From Croceicoccus estronivorus (GTDB taxonomy: Bacteria > Pseudomonadota > Alphaproteobacteria > Sphingomonadales > Sphingomonadaceae): a DNA stretch of 64,000 nt. The stretch covers positions 124,001 to 188,000 of the forward strand of contig NZ_JRQQ01000002.1 of the NCBI RefSeq assembly GCF_001625325.1. The letters run 5' to 3'. The notes under the pieces were generated by a model, which saw only the letters and a program-made list of their open reading frames with translations, was not told the DNA's origin and made no database searches. The stretch's first letter is position 1. Each line of letters begins with the position of its first letter. The translations under genes and the position numbers were made by a program. This document shows, piece after piece, positions 1-9,500 of this stretch.

Positions 1-34
1 CGCAGCAAAGGCAGGTCAAGCGCCGGCTGCAAAA

Positions 35-1207
35 CTATCCTGATGTGCCGCCAGTAGGCAGAGCCTTCTTGCTTTCGGCATAGTCTAGCATGCGCTGCTG
101 CCGTCGGGATTCCAGCTCTGCCATCATCTTCCTCGCCGCCTTGATCTGGTCGGGGGGCGGCTCGCTGTCGAACATATGTCCATATTCTTCCAACGCTGCC
201 CGCTCGACACCCTCAAAGGAGAAGTCGGTCTGGAATCCATGGCGAAATACCTGGCGCATCAGGTCCCATGATGCCGGACCGATCTCCCGCCGGGCTGATA
301 GCCGATTGAACAGCCACAGAAGCGTATCGGCCACCTGAATTCCCGGGCTGTCCTTAGATGAAGACATCTCCAGCTTACTACCATACCCCTTCTGCATGAC
401 GAATTTTTCACCGTACAGCCATTCGACGGCGTCAGGCGAGGCATTGGCGAACGTCTCGTGCCAAAATTTAAGCGCAGCAGCGAACTGACTTTGCTCGTCG
501 TGCCGGATAAGCCTGATTTGCTTCCCAAGCCGCTTTGAGTGCTTCTCGATTCCATCCAGGAGATTGCCGAACCCGACCGTGTTCGGAAGATGACCATGGC
601 GTGCGAGCTTGCCAGAAGAATGCAGATAGATTGCCTCGGAATTGTCTCGCGCCCAAACGAGCGCTTGCTCAAGTCGCTCGGCAGCACCCCGATCGGCCAT
701 GCTCGGTATCACCTCGAGCATGTCCTCGCAGAACTTGCCCAAGCCCGCCTCGGCCACCTGCGGGTTCTTGGCCATCATCGCTGCCCAGAAGTTGCGAGCC
801 AGCGGCTCCGGGACTGCGGCAGCAAACTTGAACAACAGCATCAGGCGTAAGGGTCGGATATTGTAGATATGCCAGGCTGCACCGAGATTTTCGCCGGAAT
901 CGAAAATTGCGTCGAAAATTTTCGATGCGAGCAAATAGCGCTTCTCAAGCCGGGAGATCGCAAATCGCGCGCCAGCATCCTTCAGGATTGTCTGCAATTC
1001 GGGCGCGATCTCCTCGATTCGATCGGTGCCCAGCTCTGCGGCATGCAGTTCAGCAACGCCGAGCCGCGCGGCTAGACCCAGCACCTTCTTACCCGCAAGC
1101 TTATCGAAGTCTGATCGGGTGAGCAGCGCAAGGGTCGTAAAGATCGGCTGCGCCTCGTCGAACAAATTCTGGCCGGTATTGCCGGACTCATCGACGAATG
1201 CGTACAT
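35..1207 (-). CDS. DUF3800 domain protein
   Basis: A 390-residue protein of the DUF3800 family, which has a predicted RNase H-like fold and is frequent in defence islands; its biochemical role is not established. Seen: an N-terminal Asp-Glu-Ser-Gly motif at residues 6-9, an Arg-His-Asp motif near 235-237, and a C-terminal Gln-Val-Ala-Asp motif near 291-294, the three acidic blocks expected of the family. I chose the ATG at 1207 because a GGGAG ribosome binding site lies six bases before it; a longer in-frame extension starts at 1246. It is the last gene of a leftward set behind the DprA-like and phosphoribosyltransferase genes, 99 bp after the latter. Inference: nuclease-like effector or accessory of that set. 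Confidence 0.8.
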   Translation of the reverse strand: MYAFVDESGNTGQNLFDEAQPIFTTLALLTRSDFDKLAGKKVLGLAARLGVAELHAAELGTDRIEEIAPELQTILKDAGARFAISRLEKRYLLASKIFDAIFDSGENLGAAWHIYNIRPLRLMLLFKFAAAVPEPLARNFWAAMMAKNPQVAEAGLGKFCEDMLEVIPSMADRGAAERLEQALVWARDNSEAIYLHSSGKLARHGHLPNTVGFGNLLDGIEKHSKRLGKQIRLIRHDEQSQFAAALKFWHETFANASPDAVEWLYGEKFVMQKGYGSKLEMSSSKDSPGIQVADTLLWLFNRLSARREIGPASWDLMRQVFRHGFQTDFSFEGVERAALEEYGHMFDSEPPPDQIKAARKMMAELESRRQQRMLDYAESKKALPTGGTSG

Positions 1208-1306
1208 GCGACACTCCCAGTTGCTTAAACCTGCCCCCTCAGACAAATGGGAAGCGCTGCGCCCCGATCAATATTTGCTGCGGGCTGCCGACGCCCCCCA
1301 ATCATG

Positions 1307-1951
1307 TCAGAATGGATCGTCGCCTTGCGGCGGAAAAATCCGTCGCGCGATGAAGAGGCCGATAATGGGCGCCGCCGGGAAGCGGGCTGAAAGAATGCTG
1401 TGCATTGCGCGGTAGTGCGTACCGGCGGTCAGCACATCGTCTATAATTCCGATCGCTCGAGGCTCGGGCGCAGCCGCTCCTTCGTCGATCTCATAAAGCT
1501 GCTGGAGCTGTTCCAATGTGACCCGCTCGCCAGGGACCGCTTCATGCGACGCGATCGTTGAGTCAGTCTGCACAACCAGATTGCGCACATCGACTTGCGC
1601 GCCGATTCCGCGACAAATCCGTTCGATGCGATCGTCAAAGTCAGGATGGTCGCGGGCTTTTGAGCCCGGAACCGGCACCAAGGTCGCAAATCCGAGCCAA
1701 CCAGCATTGAGAGACTGCCGCAGCGCAACGGCCGCTTCGCCGATCACCCGCGTCTTGTGCGCAAGGCTCTGGACGTTGCATTGGCTTGGCTTCTTTTTAA
1801 GATTGGAAATGAGATTGTTGGTCGCGCTGAACGAATAATCACGACCGGATGTATATTCGTAGAGATACAGGCATGTGTCGTCTGCCGCGAGGTGATGGTG
1901 GTCGCCGCGCGTGCTATCGTCGATCTGCGAAAGCCGGATCGGTTCAGCCAA
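1307..1951 (-). CDS. Phosphoribosyltransferase-like protein (ShosT-like)
   Basis: A 214-residue protein of the type I phosphoribosyltransferase fold. The PRPP-binding loop is visible at about residues 169-178 as two hydrophobics, Asp-Asp, then Val-Leu-Thr-Ala-Gly-Thr. It lacks the N-terminal zinc-finger of ComF. Its first codons overlap the end of the DprA-like gene by 8 bp, so the two are translationally coupled. Known: PRTase-DprA pairs form the ShosTA toxin-antitoxin and anti-phage system, in which the PRTase is the toxic partner. Inference: this is a ShosT-like effector, although sequence identity to that family could not be checked. An ordinary salvage or competence role is less likely given the defence neighbours. 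Confidence 0.75.
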   Translation of the reverse strand: MAEPIRLSQIDDSTRGDHHHLAADDTCLYLYEYTSGRDYSFSATNNLISNLKKKPSQCNVQSLAHKTRVIGEAAVALRQSLNAGWLGFATLVPVPGSKARDHPDFDDRIERICRGIGAQVDVRNLVVQTDSTIASHEAVPGERVTLEQLQQLYEIDEGAAAPEPRAIGIIDDVLTAGTHYRAMHSILSARFPAAPIIGLFIARRIFPPQGDDPF

Positions 1952-2831
1952 GAGCGCTCCAGATATCGTCTATATGGCGTACCCGGATCGCGCCTTGCTC
2001 GGCAAAGCGAGACGGCCACGCGATATCTTTACGCTGAAAGCAGGACTCAAGTATGAACAGCTTGCGCCCCTGATGTAACGCGGCGCGCGCTTGGGTCAGC
2101 GTTCCAGAGGTCTCACTGGCCTCCACAATGATGGTCGCTTCGGTCAGCGCGCTCATTGTTATATTGCGTTCTGGAAAGAACAGTCGGTTCTGCGGGACGG
2201 CCTGACGTCGATAACGCAACACCGGCACCTGCGAAATCAATAGGTGATTGCGAGCAATCTGGGCTTGGAGCGCTCGGTTTTCCGCGGGATATGCCGTTCC
2301 AAGCGGCGTTCCAATTACGGCGATCGTCCGTCCGCCGAGCGAAATGGCTGCTTGATGCGCAGCCGTATCGATGCCCTTGGCCAGACCGGAGACGACCGTG
2401 ATGTCACGACCGACCAATTCAGCGGCAAGCCGTTGAGCCCGGCGGACACCATCTTCTGACGCATTGCGGCTTCCGACAATCGCGACGGACCGTGTCTCGC
2501 TCAGCTCCCATCCCCCCTGATAGTAGAGCAACTCGACGGGATTCCGCGCATCACGGAGCTTGGCTGGATAATCCCCAGCATGATGGATGCGAACCCCGAA
2601 GCTCCGCACGCCAGCGGCATTGAAAACAGCAATGGCCTCGTCGGCGTGCGCATCGGCAATGTCGTGCGCCACAAAGTCCGAAGGGAGCGCCGAAGGATCG
2701 GCAGCAAAGCGGTCGGACAGCCGCTTGAAGGTGCTGCCCTGCTGCAACCAGAGCGCCTCATAAGCGCCAAGCTCCCGCTTGGGCGAGATCGGCGATACCG
2801 CCGGGCCGTTGTCGCTCAGTGCCAACCGCAT
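1944..2831 (-). CDS. DprA-like SLOG/Rossmann protein (ShosA-like)
   Basis: A 295-residue DNA-processing-A family protein. Seen: the Gly-Ser-Arg motif at 120-122, Ser-Gly-x-Ala-x-Gly-Ile-Asp at 148-155, and a Phe-Pro-Glu-Arg-Asn segment at 219-223, all hallmarks of the DprA Rossmann core that binds ssDNA in the housekeeping protein. The usual C-terminal winged-helix extension is absent, so it is shorter than a typical chromosomal DprA (about 360-380 residues). It is first in a leftward operon and is coupled to the PRTase gene. Known: in ShosTA the DprA-like partner acts as the antitoxin. Inference: antitoxin or sensor of a defence module rather than transformation DprA. Confidence 0.82.
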   Translation of the reverse strand: MRLALSDNGPAVSPISPKRELGAYEALWLQQGSTFKRLSDRFAADPSALPSDFVAHDIADAHADEAIAVFNAAGVRSFGVRIHHAGDYPAKLRDARNPVELLYYQGGWELSETRSVAIVGSRNASEDGVRRAQRLAAELVGRDITVVSGLAKGIDTAAHQAAISLGGRTIAVIGTPLGTAYPAENRALQAQIARNHLLISQVPVLRYRRQAVPQNRLFFPERNITMSALTEATIIVEASETSGTLTQARAALHQGRKLFILESCFQRKDIAWPSRFAEQGAIRVRHIDDIWSALG

Positions 2832-2991
2832 CAGCCTATCACTTGCTTCTCATCGCGCAGCCCGCTGACACTTTTCCATTCTTCCTTCAACCAGTGCCCC
2901 GATCCTCGGGTTCTCGCCGCATAGCATGGGATGGCAACAAGGACCATTTTTCTATACAATGTTCTCCTTATGTTCAATATTGGATTTGTTC
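2832..2991. promoter_or_regulatory. Divergent intergenic region, DprA-like / HEPN
   Basis: This 160-bp gap separates the leftward DprA-like gene from the rightward HEPN gene and must hold both promoters. The stretch at about 2945-2985 is notably AT-rich for this GC-rich sequence. I could not fix -35 and -10 boxes with confidence and saw no clear dyad. Confidence 0.3.
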
Positions 2992-3570
2992 ATGACTACA
3001 GATTCGCAACTTGATCTGCTCTCGCCGGTCCCCGATCTTGGTTACGCGCGCTTCCTTCTCGCGGACCTGCATGATGATCTGCACGGCAAGGTCGCCCGCT
3101 TTCGCCAACTTTCGGACCTGTCAGCGAGTCTCGGCTCGAATGGTGCAATGCTCACCGGCGGCGAAACGACATGGGCAGCCTGGACGGAGGCGCGGACAAG
3201 CTTCATCCACGGTAATTTCGTGGCCACGGTTCTGCTCAGTCAAGGACTCGCCGAGCATATGCTCGCTTCATATCTCGCCCTCGGGGTGAACGCCGAAATT
3301 CTTCCTGACCGCATCGGGTTTCAGGAAACGCTCAAGCGTTGCCTCGCAAGGAACATTATTAGCGAAACCGACGCGGCCGATCTGCGGCGACTGATGTCGC
3401 TTCGCAACCCGTTATCCCACTATCGCTCGGTCGATGATCCTGCCTCGCTCACCCGGCGGGTGATTGATGAACAATTGGGCGCGGACGAACATCTTCGCCG
3501 CGACGCAACCTTCGCGATCGCCATGGCCGTTCGTTTATTGTCTCTGCCAGCATTCAGGATTGGAGACTAA
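2992..3570 (+). CDS. Small HEPN-domain protein
   Basis: A 192-residue all-helical protein of unrecognised subfamily. The diagnostic feature is Arg-Asn-Pro-Leu-Ser-His at residues 138-143, an exact Rx4H motif with a polar residue after Arg, as in HEPN-domain ribonucleases and HEPN toxins. The start at 2992 (protein begins Met-Thr-Thr-Asp) is preferred because an upstream extension from 2926 is hydrophobic and poorly composed; no strong ribosome binding site is seen for either. It stands alone on the plus strand between the DprA-like operon and the DrmE-like operon, with no nucleotidyltransferase (MNT) partner beside it. Inference: RNase effector or regulator; a structural, inactive HEPN is possible. 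Confidence 0.65.
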   Translation: MTTDSQLDLLSPVPDLGYARFLLADLHDDLHGKVARFRQLSDLSASLGSNGAMLTGGETTWAAWTEARTSFIHGNFVATVLLSQGLAEHMLASYLALGVNAEILPDRIGFQETLKRCLARNIISETDAADLRRLMSLRNPLSHYRSVDDPASLTRRVIDEQLGADEHLRRDATFAIAMAVRLLSLPAFRIGD

Positions 3571-3755
3571 GCTTATCTCTCACTTATTCTTTAATTATGC
3601 GTTCTGACGTTTGGAGATAGCTGTCGGAATGGGTCCAATTCGGAGGAAACGTGGCATATCGGTAGCTTGCTGGCAGCAGAGCCGCTACACCGTAGAACAT
3701 TCAAGCAACAGAATGAGCCAATCCTAGGGTTCAGTTAAGTCGGGGACATGACCGC

Positions 3756-6560
3756 TTGCGTTGGGGGCACGACAATTTCGCGAAGATGCAGGCCGCTCAG
3801 GCCGACAAGGCTGCGCGTCGATCCGCTCTCGCCGCAGAGCTGCGTGAGCGGCAGGCAGCTGCTGCAGCAGCAGCCAAATCCGAAGCCGAAAAGCCCAAGC
3901 GGTTTGACGCGCTCGATACCGCCGCTGCGATGCGCTTTGCCGAGGGATTGCGCTTTCGCCGCTTTGACCTCGAATTAGGAACACCCACATCGCTCAACCG
4001 GCCGACGCTCGAACTGCTCGATCAATTTCTTACAGCATTGAATGGAGGTCAGTCAGCCTCGCTCCTGCAATGGCCTGCGGGCCAGCGGGACATTTCCATT
4101 GTCCATCCCTTGGCCATGCTCGCGTTACTTGGCAGCGCCGCGCCCCTTGTCGAATCGGGACACCGTTTCTGCGCAGCGGTTCCTGATTTTCGCACGCTCT
4201 ATTTTCCTTGGCGTGGTGGCGGGACTGGCGCCGATCAACGGCGCTGGCTGGTCGACCGCGGTGCCATCATCCGGGCCAATGCGCTTCACCTAACCCGACG
4301 AAGGGCGGGAAAGCCGGAGCATTCGGAGACGCTTCGCGACCTACACGAAATGTTGGGCCATTTTTCTCAATTGTCCCGGCGGGAGGAGCGCTTTCCACAC
4401 TTGGCCCACCCCAATCTTGCGGAGCTCTATCCCCTCTTTTCAGCTGACGGAGGTGATAACACTCCCCGCCCGTTCTCGGCGGCCGTGCATGAGCTGTTCG
4501 GCCGCGTCCGATATGGTGCCGGTATGGGCGAACTGCCCGATCATCGGCCATCGCTGTGCGAACCGGCACACGCCCCCTTCGGATTGTTTGGCATAACTGC
4601 GCGCGCAGACACCCGCGCGGCCTTGCATCATGAGGCGCTCGACGCTGCCAAAGGTGGGCGCCCAGCGGACATTTGCCTGCTCGACCTCTGCTATCCAGGT
4701 CTGAGGCGCCTGGGTTTTGGTTGGGAAGCGGAAGTTGCACGCTTTCTAGAGAGTTTGATTGCCCGGCAGCCGGCCGTGCCCATCCTGGCGATCACGCAGG
4801 ATTCCTTCGTCCATCGACGGGTCGCTGCACTCCTCAAGCTGTGCAAGCCGGCCCGAAAGGCGAACCGAACGGCGATGTCCTTGCCTGTAATCGTCCGCGG
4901 AACAAGCGACCTGCAAACGAATGATCCGCCCGCTGGCACCGTGACCTCCTTGCAACCAGAATTCCAATCGGCAGCTGGCGCGAGTGTATCGGCCCTCGAA
5001 GCTCTCGCAGCCGCCGCGCGCGGCGCAGATCCGATCATCGCTGGCTCGTTGCGACGCAGCGCTGCAAATCTGCGGCGGGCAGCGGCGCTGCCCTGCGGCC
5101 TCGATCAAGCTTATTCGATTCTATGCGACCTCGATGGCCAAGCAGCAGCAGAAGCCTTTCTGCAAACACGCTCGGAGTCAAGCGTGCTCAGTCCAATTCT
5201 TGCTGCGATCGACGACGGTGCGGCAGGACCGCAGCGCGAACGTCTGCTCGCCGCCGAGACTTCTGTACGCCAAGCCTATGCCGGTCTGGCCTCAGAGACC
5301 CCCATCGGATCCGCGATGGCAGCGCTGGCCATCTCCATGAGCCGATCTTCGAGCTTCAGCATCGTTTGCTTCTCTGACGAGACCGACCTTCGCCTGGCAC
5401 GCGCGCGATTCGGCGGAAACTCGGAAGTCGGTGGGGTGCTCCGCCGACGGCTGGAGCGCGGTCAGGTCCATATCACGCATACCGGAACGCTGGAGCAGAC
5501 GCTCGCGACGCTCGAGTCCGGTGACACCCGTAATACCTGGCGCCAGCTAATTCTGGTCGCCCCACGCCTTGCTTTTCTGGACCGGTTGATGATCCGTCCG
5601 TGGCTTCCCGCAACAATGTTGGTGCTATGCGATCGTGCATTCGCGTTACGCACCGCTGGCAGCTATGCCGCTCTCGCACGGCAGCCAGCCTTCGGCGGCG
5701 AGGAGGAAATCGGCGGACGCCTCGCCGCTGTTGCGTCCGCAAGCAAGCGCGAAGCTCAAGCCCGCTCAGTCGGCACCATCGATCTTGAATTGGCATCACG
5801 ACCGCCGCTCGACGTGCCAGATCGCGTCGTCGATATGACGGATGGAAGCTCAGAAAATGCCGGCAATCTCCTCGTCTCTCTGGAAAGCGGGAGAAGTCTA
5901 CGCGTCAGACCCGGATCAGCCGTGATCGTCTATCGCCGACAGGCCGCAACCAATCCGTTCGATCGAGCGGCGGCGCGCGATCTGCAGACAGGCGACGCGA
6001 TTGTTGTCCCGGACCGAGCATTTACCGACGATGCTCGCCGGGTGTTGCCCATTCATATCCTCGCGCGTGGATGGGTAAAAGTTTACCATGACGCGATCGT
6101 CAATTCGCTTCCGGCATTGCCGGGTGGCGGCCTCTCGGCCAAGGCTCGATCACTCCATTCGCAGCTTCAACCAAAGGGTTTGAGCGTCACGACTGCAGCC
6201 GTCACCGAATGGCTCGGCGCGGAAACCTACCGTCAGCAGAGCGATGAACAATTGCGCCCGCACGCGCCGCAGGACCGTGAAGACTTCGACCTTTTCATGG
6301 AAGCGATCGGTGTAGCAGCGCCCATCGCAGACAAGATGTGGTGCGAGGGTATTGATCCGCTGCGCATCGACCGGCGACGCGCCGGCACGCGTATGGCGCA
6401 GGCCTTCATTTCAGTTCTGGTTGATCCGCACGGCGCTGCTGCCGGGCTCGATCCGGCCCTACGTGCCAGCATCGCCGAATTGCGCGAACGCGCGCTCGAC
6501 CACCTCGACACGGTGCAGGCACCGCCAATCGTCGAACAAGCGGCAAAGGACGAAGATTGA
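3756..6560 (+). CDS. DrmE-like protein of a DISARM-type system
   Basis: A 934-residue protein with no catalytic motif I recognise. The N-terminus (about residues 10-45) is Ala/Arg/Glu-rich and probably helical. The middle (about 520-640) alternates hydrophobic strands and helices like a Rossmann or helicase-fold core without Walker motifs. Residues about 690-760 look beta-rich and the end is helical. I call it DrmE-like from its size, its position directly before drmA and the general look of the C-terminal part; this is not backed by a search. Its stop overlaps the drmA start by one base (TGATG), so the two are co-translated. The start is uncertain: TTG at 3756 or ATG at 3786. It could instead be an unnamed DISARM-associated family. 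Confidence 0.55.
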   Translation: MRWGHDNFAKMQAAQADKAARRSALAAELRERQAAAAAAAKSEAEKPKRFDALDTAAAMRFAEGLRFRRFDLELGTPTSLNRPTLELLDQFLTALNGGQSASLLQWPAGQRDISIVHPLAMLALLGSAAPLVESGHRFCAAVPDFRTLYFPWRGGGTGADQRRWLVDRGAIIRANALHLTRRRAGKPEHSETLRDLHEMLGHFSQLSRREERFPHLAHPNLAELYPLFSADGGDNTPRPFSAAVHELFGRVRYGAGMGELPDHRPSLCEPAHAPFGLFGITARADTRAALHHEALDAAKGGRPADICLLDLCYPGLRRLGFGWEAEVARFLESLIARQPAVPILAITQDSFVHRRVAALLKLCKPARKANRTAMSLPVIVRGTSDLQTNDPPAGTVTSLQPEFQSAAGASVSALEALAAAARGADPIIAGSLRRSAANLRRAAALPCGLDQAYSILCDLDGQAAAEAFLQTRSESSVLSPILAAIDDGAAGPQRERLLAAETSVRQAYAGLASETPIGSAMAALAISMSRSSSFSIVCFSDETDLRLARARFGGNSEVGGVLRRRLERGQVHITHTGTLEQTLATLESGDTRNTWRQLILVAPRLAFLDRLMIRPWLPATMLVLCDRAFALRTAGSYAALARQPAFGGEEEIGGRLAAVASASKREAQARSVGTIDLELASRPPLDVPDRVVDMTDGSSENAGNLLVSLESGRSLRVRPGSAVIVYRRQAATNPFDRAAARDLQTGDAIVVPDRAFTDDARRVLPIHILARGWVKVYHDAIVNSLPALPGGGLSAKARSLHSQLQPKGLSVTTAAVTEWLGAETYRQQSDEQLRPHAPQDREDFDLFMEAIGVAAPIADKMWCEGIDPLRIDRRRAGTRMAQAFISVLVDPHGAAAGLDPALRASIAELRERALDHLDTVQAPPIVEQAAKDED

Positions 6561-9500
6561 TGTGCGATCAGGATGGCGAGCCGATTTCGACAGCGCACTC
6601 TCGCTTGCGCGCAGCGGATTTGCGCGCCGTGCCCCCTCAAGTGGACGGCGATCTGACCGAGGCCAAGGAAGCGATCGTTGACGGACTGCTGGGACTCACG
6701 ATCGAGCATTGCACCGGGTCGGGCACCAGCGGCGCCCTTATATTCGGTGCGAAACCTTCTTCGCAATTGGTGAGCGGGTTCCTTCTCCCTCGTTTCGACC
6801 AGACGGGCGACGATGAGACGAGCGATATCCATCTCGCCACCCTGGGACTTGACCTGCAGCTCGCCGCCGACGCGGCGGGCGAAGCCATCGTTCAACCAAC
6901 TCTGTCTATTTATGTCCGCGAGCTTCCCAGCTGGGAGGAGATCAATGATCCGCGCCATGAGATGATGCCTCAGCCGCAACTCTCGAGGGTGGCGCGACAA
7001 CAGATCGAAGCCCTGGCGCGCCAATATATTGACGAAGCCTTGGCGCAGCTGCCCCCGAGCGACGATGAGGAACCCGACGAGCGTGGCGGCGACGTGATGG
7101 CCGAAGCGGAAAACGCCCGGGAACGGGCCGATCTTGCCGAGGAGGCCGCCCAAGGCGGCGATGCCGAAGCGCAGGGAGACGCTCGCGCCGCCGTCGCTAT
7201 GGCCGACCGAGCTGAGCAGGCGGCTGCAGCGCGCGCAGCCACGGCCGAGCGTCGACGAAACGCAAGGATCGAGCGGAGCCGGCAGCGCACAGAGATCCGC
7301 AGGGCGGCGTTCGATCGGGCGTTTCGCGATCTGAACATCACGCTCAATACCAACGAAGGCCAGGCGGCAAGGCCGCTTACCGCCGATGATCTGCTTGAGC
7401 CGGAGAACAGCGACGTTTCCCGCGCGGAGGAAGCATCTGCGCCCGAAGCACCGAGCGAGGACGATCCTGAGCATGGCCCGCCACCGGGAGCAGGCGCATT
7501 GGGCCCGCTACGTCCCGGGGTCGGGCGGCTCGAGGATCGTCACGCAGCGCCCCAACCCATTCCGCAGAAATGGCGGCGCGTGCCGCTTGCACTTGAGCCG
7601 GTGCGCTTGCCCCTCTCGCCGAGCGATGAAACCGGTCGCAACAATGGCTGCGCGGCATTTGCAACGGCCTTGCTCGCCGAGATCGATCGCGTGCTTCAGA
7701 CATGGCTGGCGAGCGAGGATGGGCAGCGGGATGCTTATCGACCCCGCGAAACCGTCCTTCCCAGTCAATTCGCCGATCGCGCAAGCTGGGACGCCTATTT
7801 GCAAGGGCTTCGCCAACGCCGCCCGGCCACCCTGGACGATGTCCGCCCCAACCTTACTGGGGTGGCACTGGTAGCTGATATCGATCCTGATTTCGTCGAT
7901 CCCACACGCGTCAATATGCGCATCGCACTTCAGAACGACGCAGCTCAACCGGCGACTCGCGACCTTGGCGCATTCGAGCACAGCCTTTTCCAGGTCGGGC
8001 TGACCGTAAGTCTTCCGGCGGCGCTCCATCGTCCGCTTCGACTTGATCGCGTGCAGCCCTCCTACCGCTTCAGGGATTGGCTCGAATATCCGGCAATGGG
8101 TCTCAATTGCGGCGTTGAGCAAATGAGTGGCGACGACACCGTCACTCTGAGGACGACCTGCGCCCCCCGCTACCATCAACCGAGGATCGACCCGAGAACC
8201 ATTGCAGGCGTTCCTACGGCCTATGCGACCCTTGGTGATCCGACGTCCGCCCCGGAACGCCTCTTGGCACTACCAGACGCATATGATGCCTGGATCGATG
8301 AACAGGCTGCGGTCGATGTCGGCGATCACCTCGATGCTTTGGACGCTGATCACGAGCGCGCAGCCCACGCATCCGATATCGAAGCTTATCGCCGCGAGTC
8401 CGGATATATTCGCTCCGGAATCGAACTGCTGATCGAAGCCCGCTCTGCGCAGCAAACCCTTGATGCAGGCACGTCCGAACGAGAACGCGTCGAGCTTGAG
8501 GCGCGCGCGGCGCCTTGGCGTGCGTGGCTGCTCACAAACGAAGCATTCGCCGCTTATGGGGGCATACGCTTCACAGATTGGCGACTGTTTCAGCTCGCCT
8601 TCATACTTGCACATGTGCCAACGCTCGCGAGCCGCATGCCAGCCTATGCGGATCGGTTCGACGCGTTCCGTGACGAACTGTCTGCGAGCCTACTCTATTT
8701 CCCCACCGGCGGCGGCAAATCCGAAGCCTTTTTCGGCCTGCTCGTCTACAATCTCTTCCTCGATCGCCTGCGGGGCAAGGAGCGCGGCGTCACAGCGCTT
8801 GTGCGCTATCCGTTGCGCTTGCTGACTCTTCAGCAAGCTCGCCGGCTGCTCCGCGTCCTGGTCCATGCAGAGCTTGTGCGTTTACGCGCAGGAATCGGAA
8901 GCTGGCCCTTCGAGATCGGCTTCTGGGTGGGGTCTGGGAATACACCTAACCGCGCCGCGCAAGGCTTCGGCGGCGTACCGACCATCGGCATGGCAGCCTA
9001 TCCCGATGACGATGCGCTACTCCATCCGCCGGAGGACAATAGCGAGAGCGCAAAGCGGGCTCGGCGGCGATCGAACCGTTATCGCGAGGCGCTTGAGGCC
9101 TACGACAAGCTGCGGACCTGTCCAAGTTGCGGCGCGGTCACCGGCATGCGGCGGTATCCGGGCCAGCATGGACGGATCGGCATCGTTTGTTTCAACGACG
9201 AAGATTGCGCCTGGAACGCCACCAACCCTCCGCAGCCGCATCGGGTCCCGCTTCCTTTCATTCTGACTGATGACACGATTTATCAGCGTGCGCCATCGGT
9301 CGTTTTGGGCACGATCGACAAGCTCGCGCTGATCGGGCAGCACGATCGGACGATCGCCGCGATCGCCGGCATGCTGGGTGTCGCGCGCTATCGGGATCCG
9401 GGCAATGGCCACTTGTTCATGCCACGCACGGCCCCGCAGCTCACTCGTGCAGAAGATGGAGGCTGGGAACGCTTGCAGCCCGCTTTCGCGAACGGCGCCG

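Noticed and set aside
1944-2831. Calling the DprA-like gene the housekeeping competence gene
   Set aside because: It lacks the C-terminal winged-helix extension and is coupled to a phosphoribosyltransferase in a defence setting.
6233-7474. Open frame of 413 codons on the minus strand
   Set aside because: Antisense to the end of the DrmE-like gene and the start of drmA; no start signal or domain.
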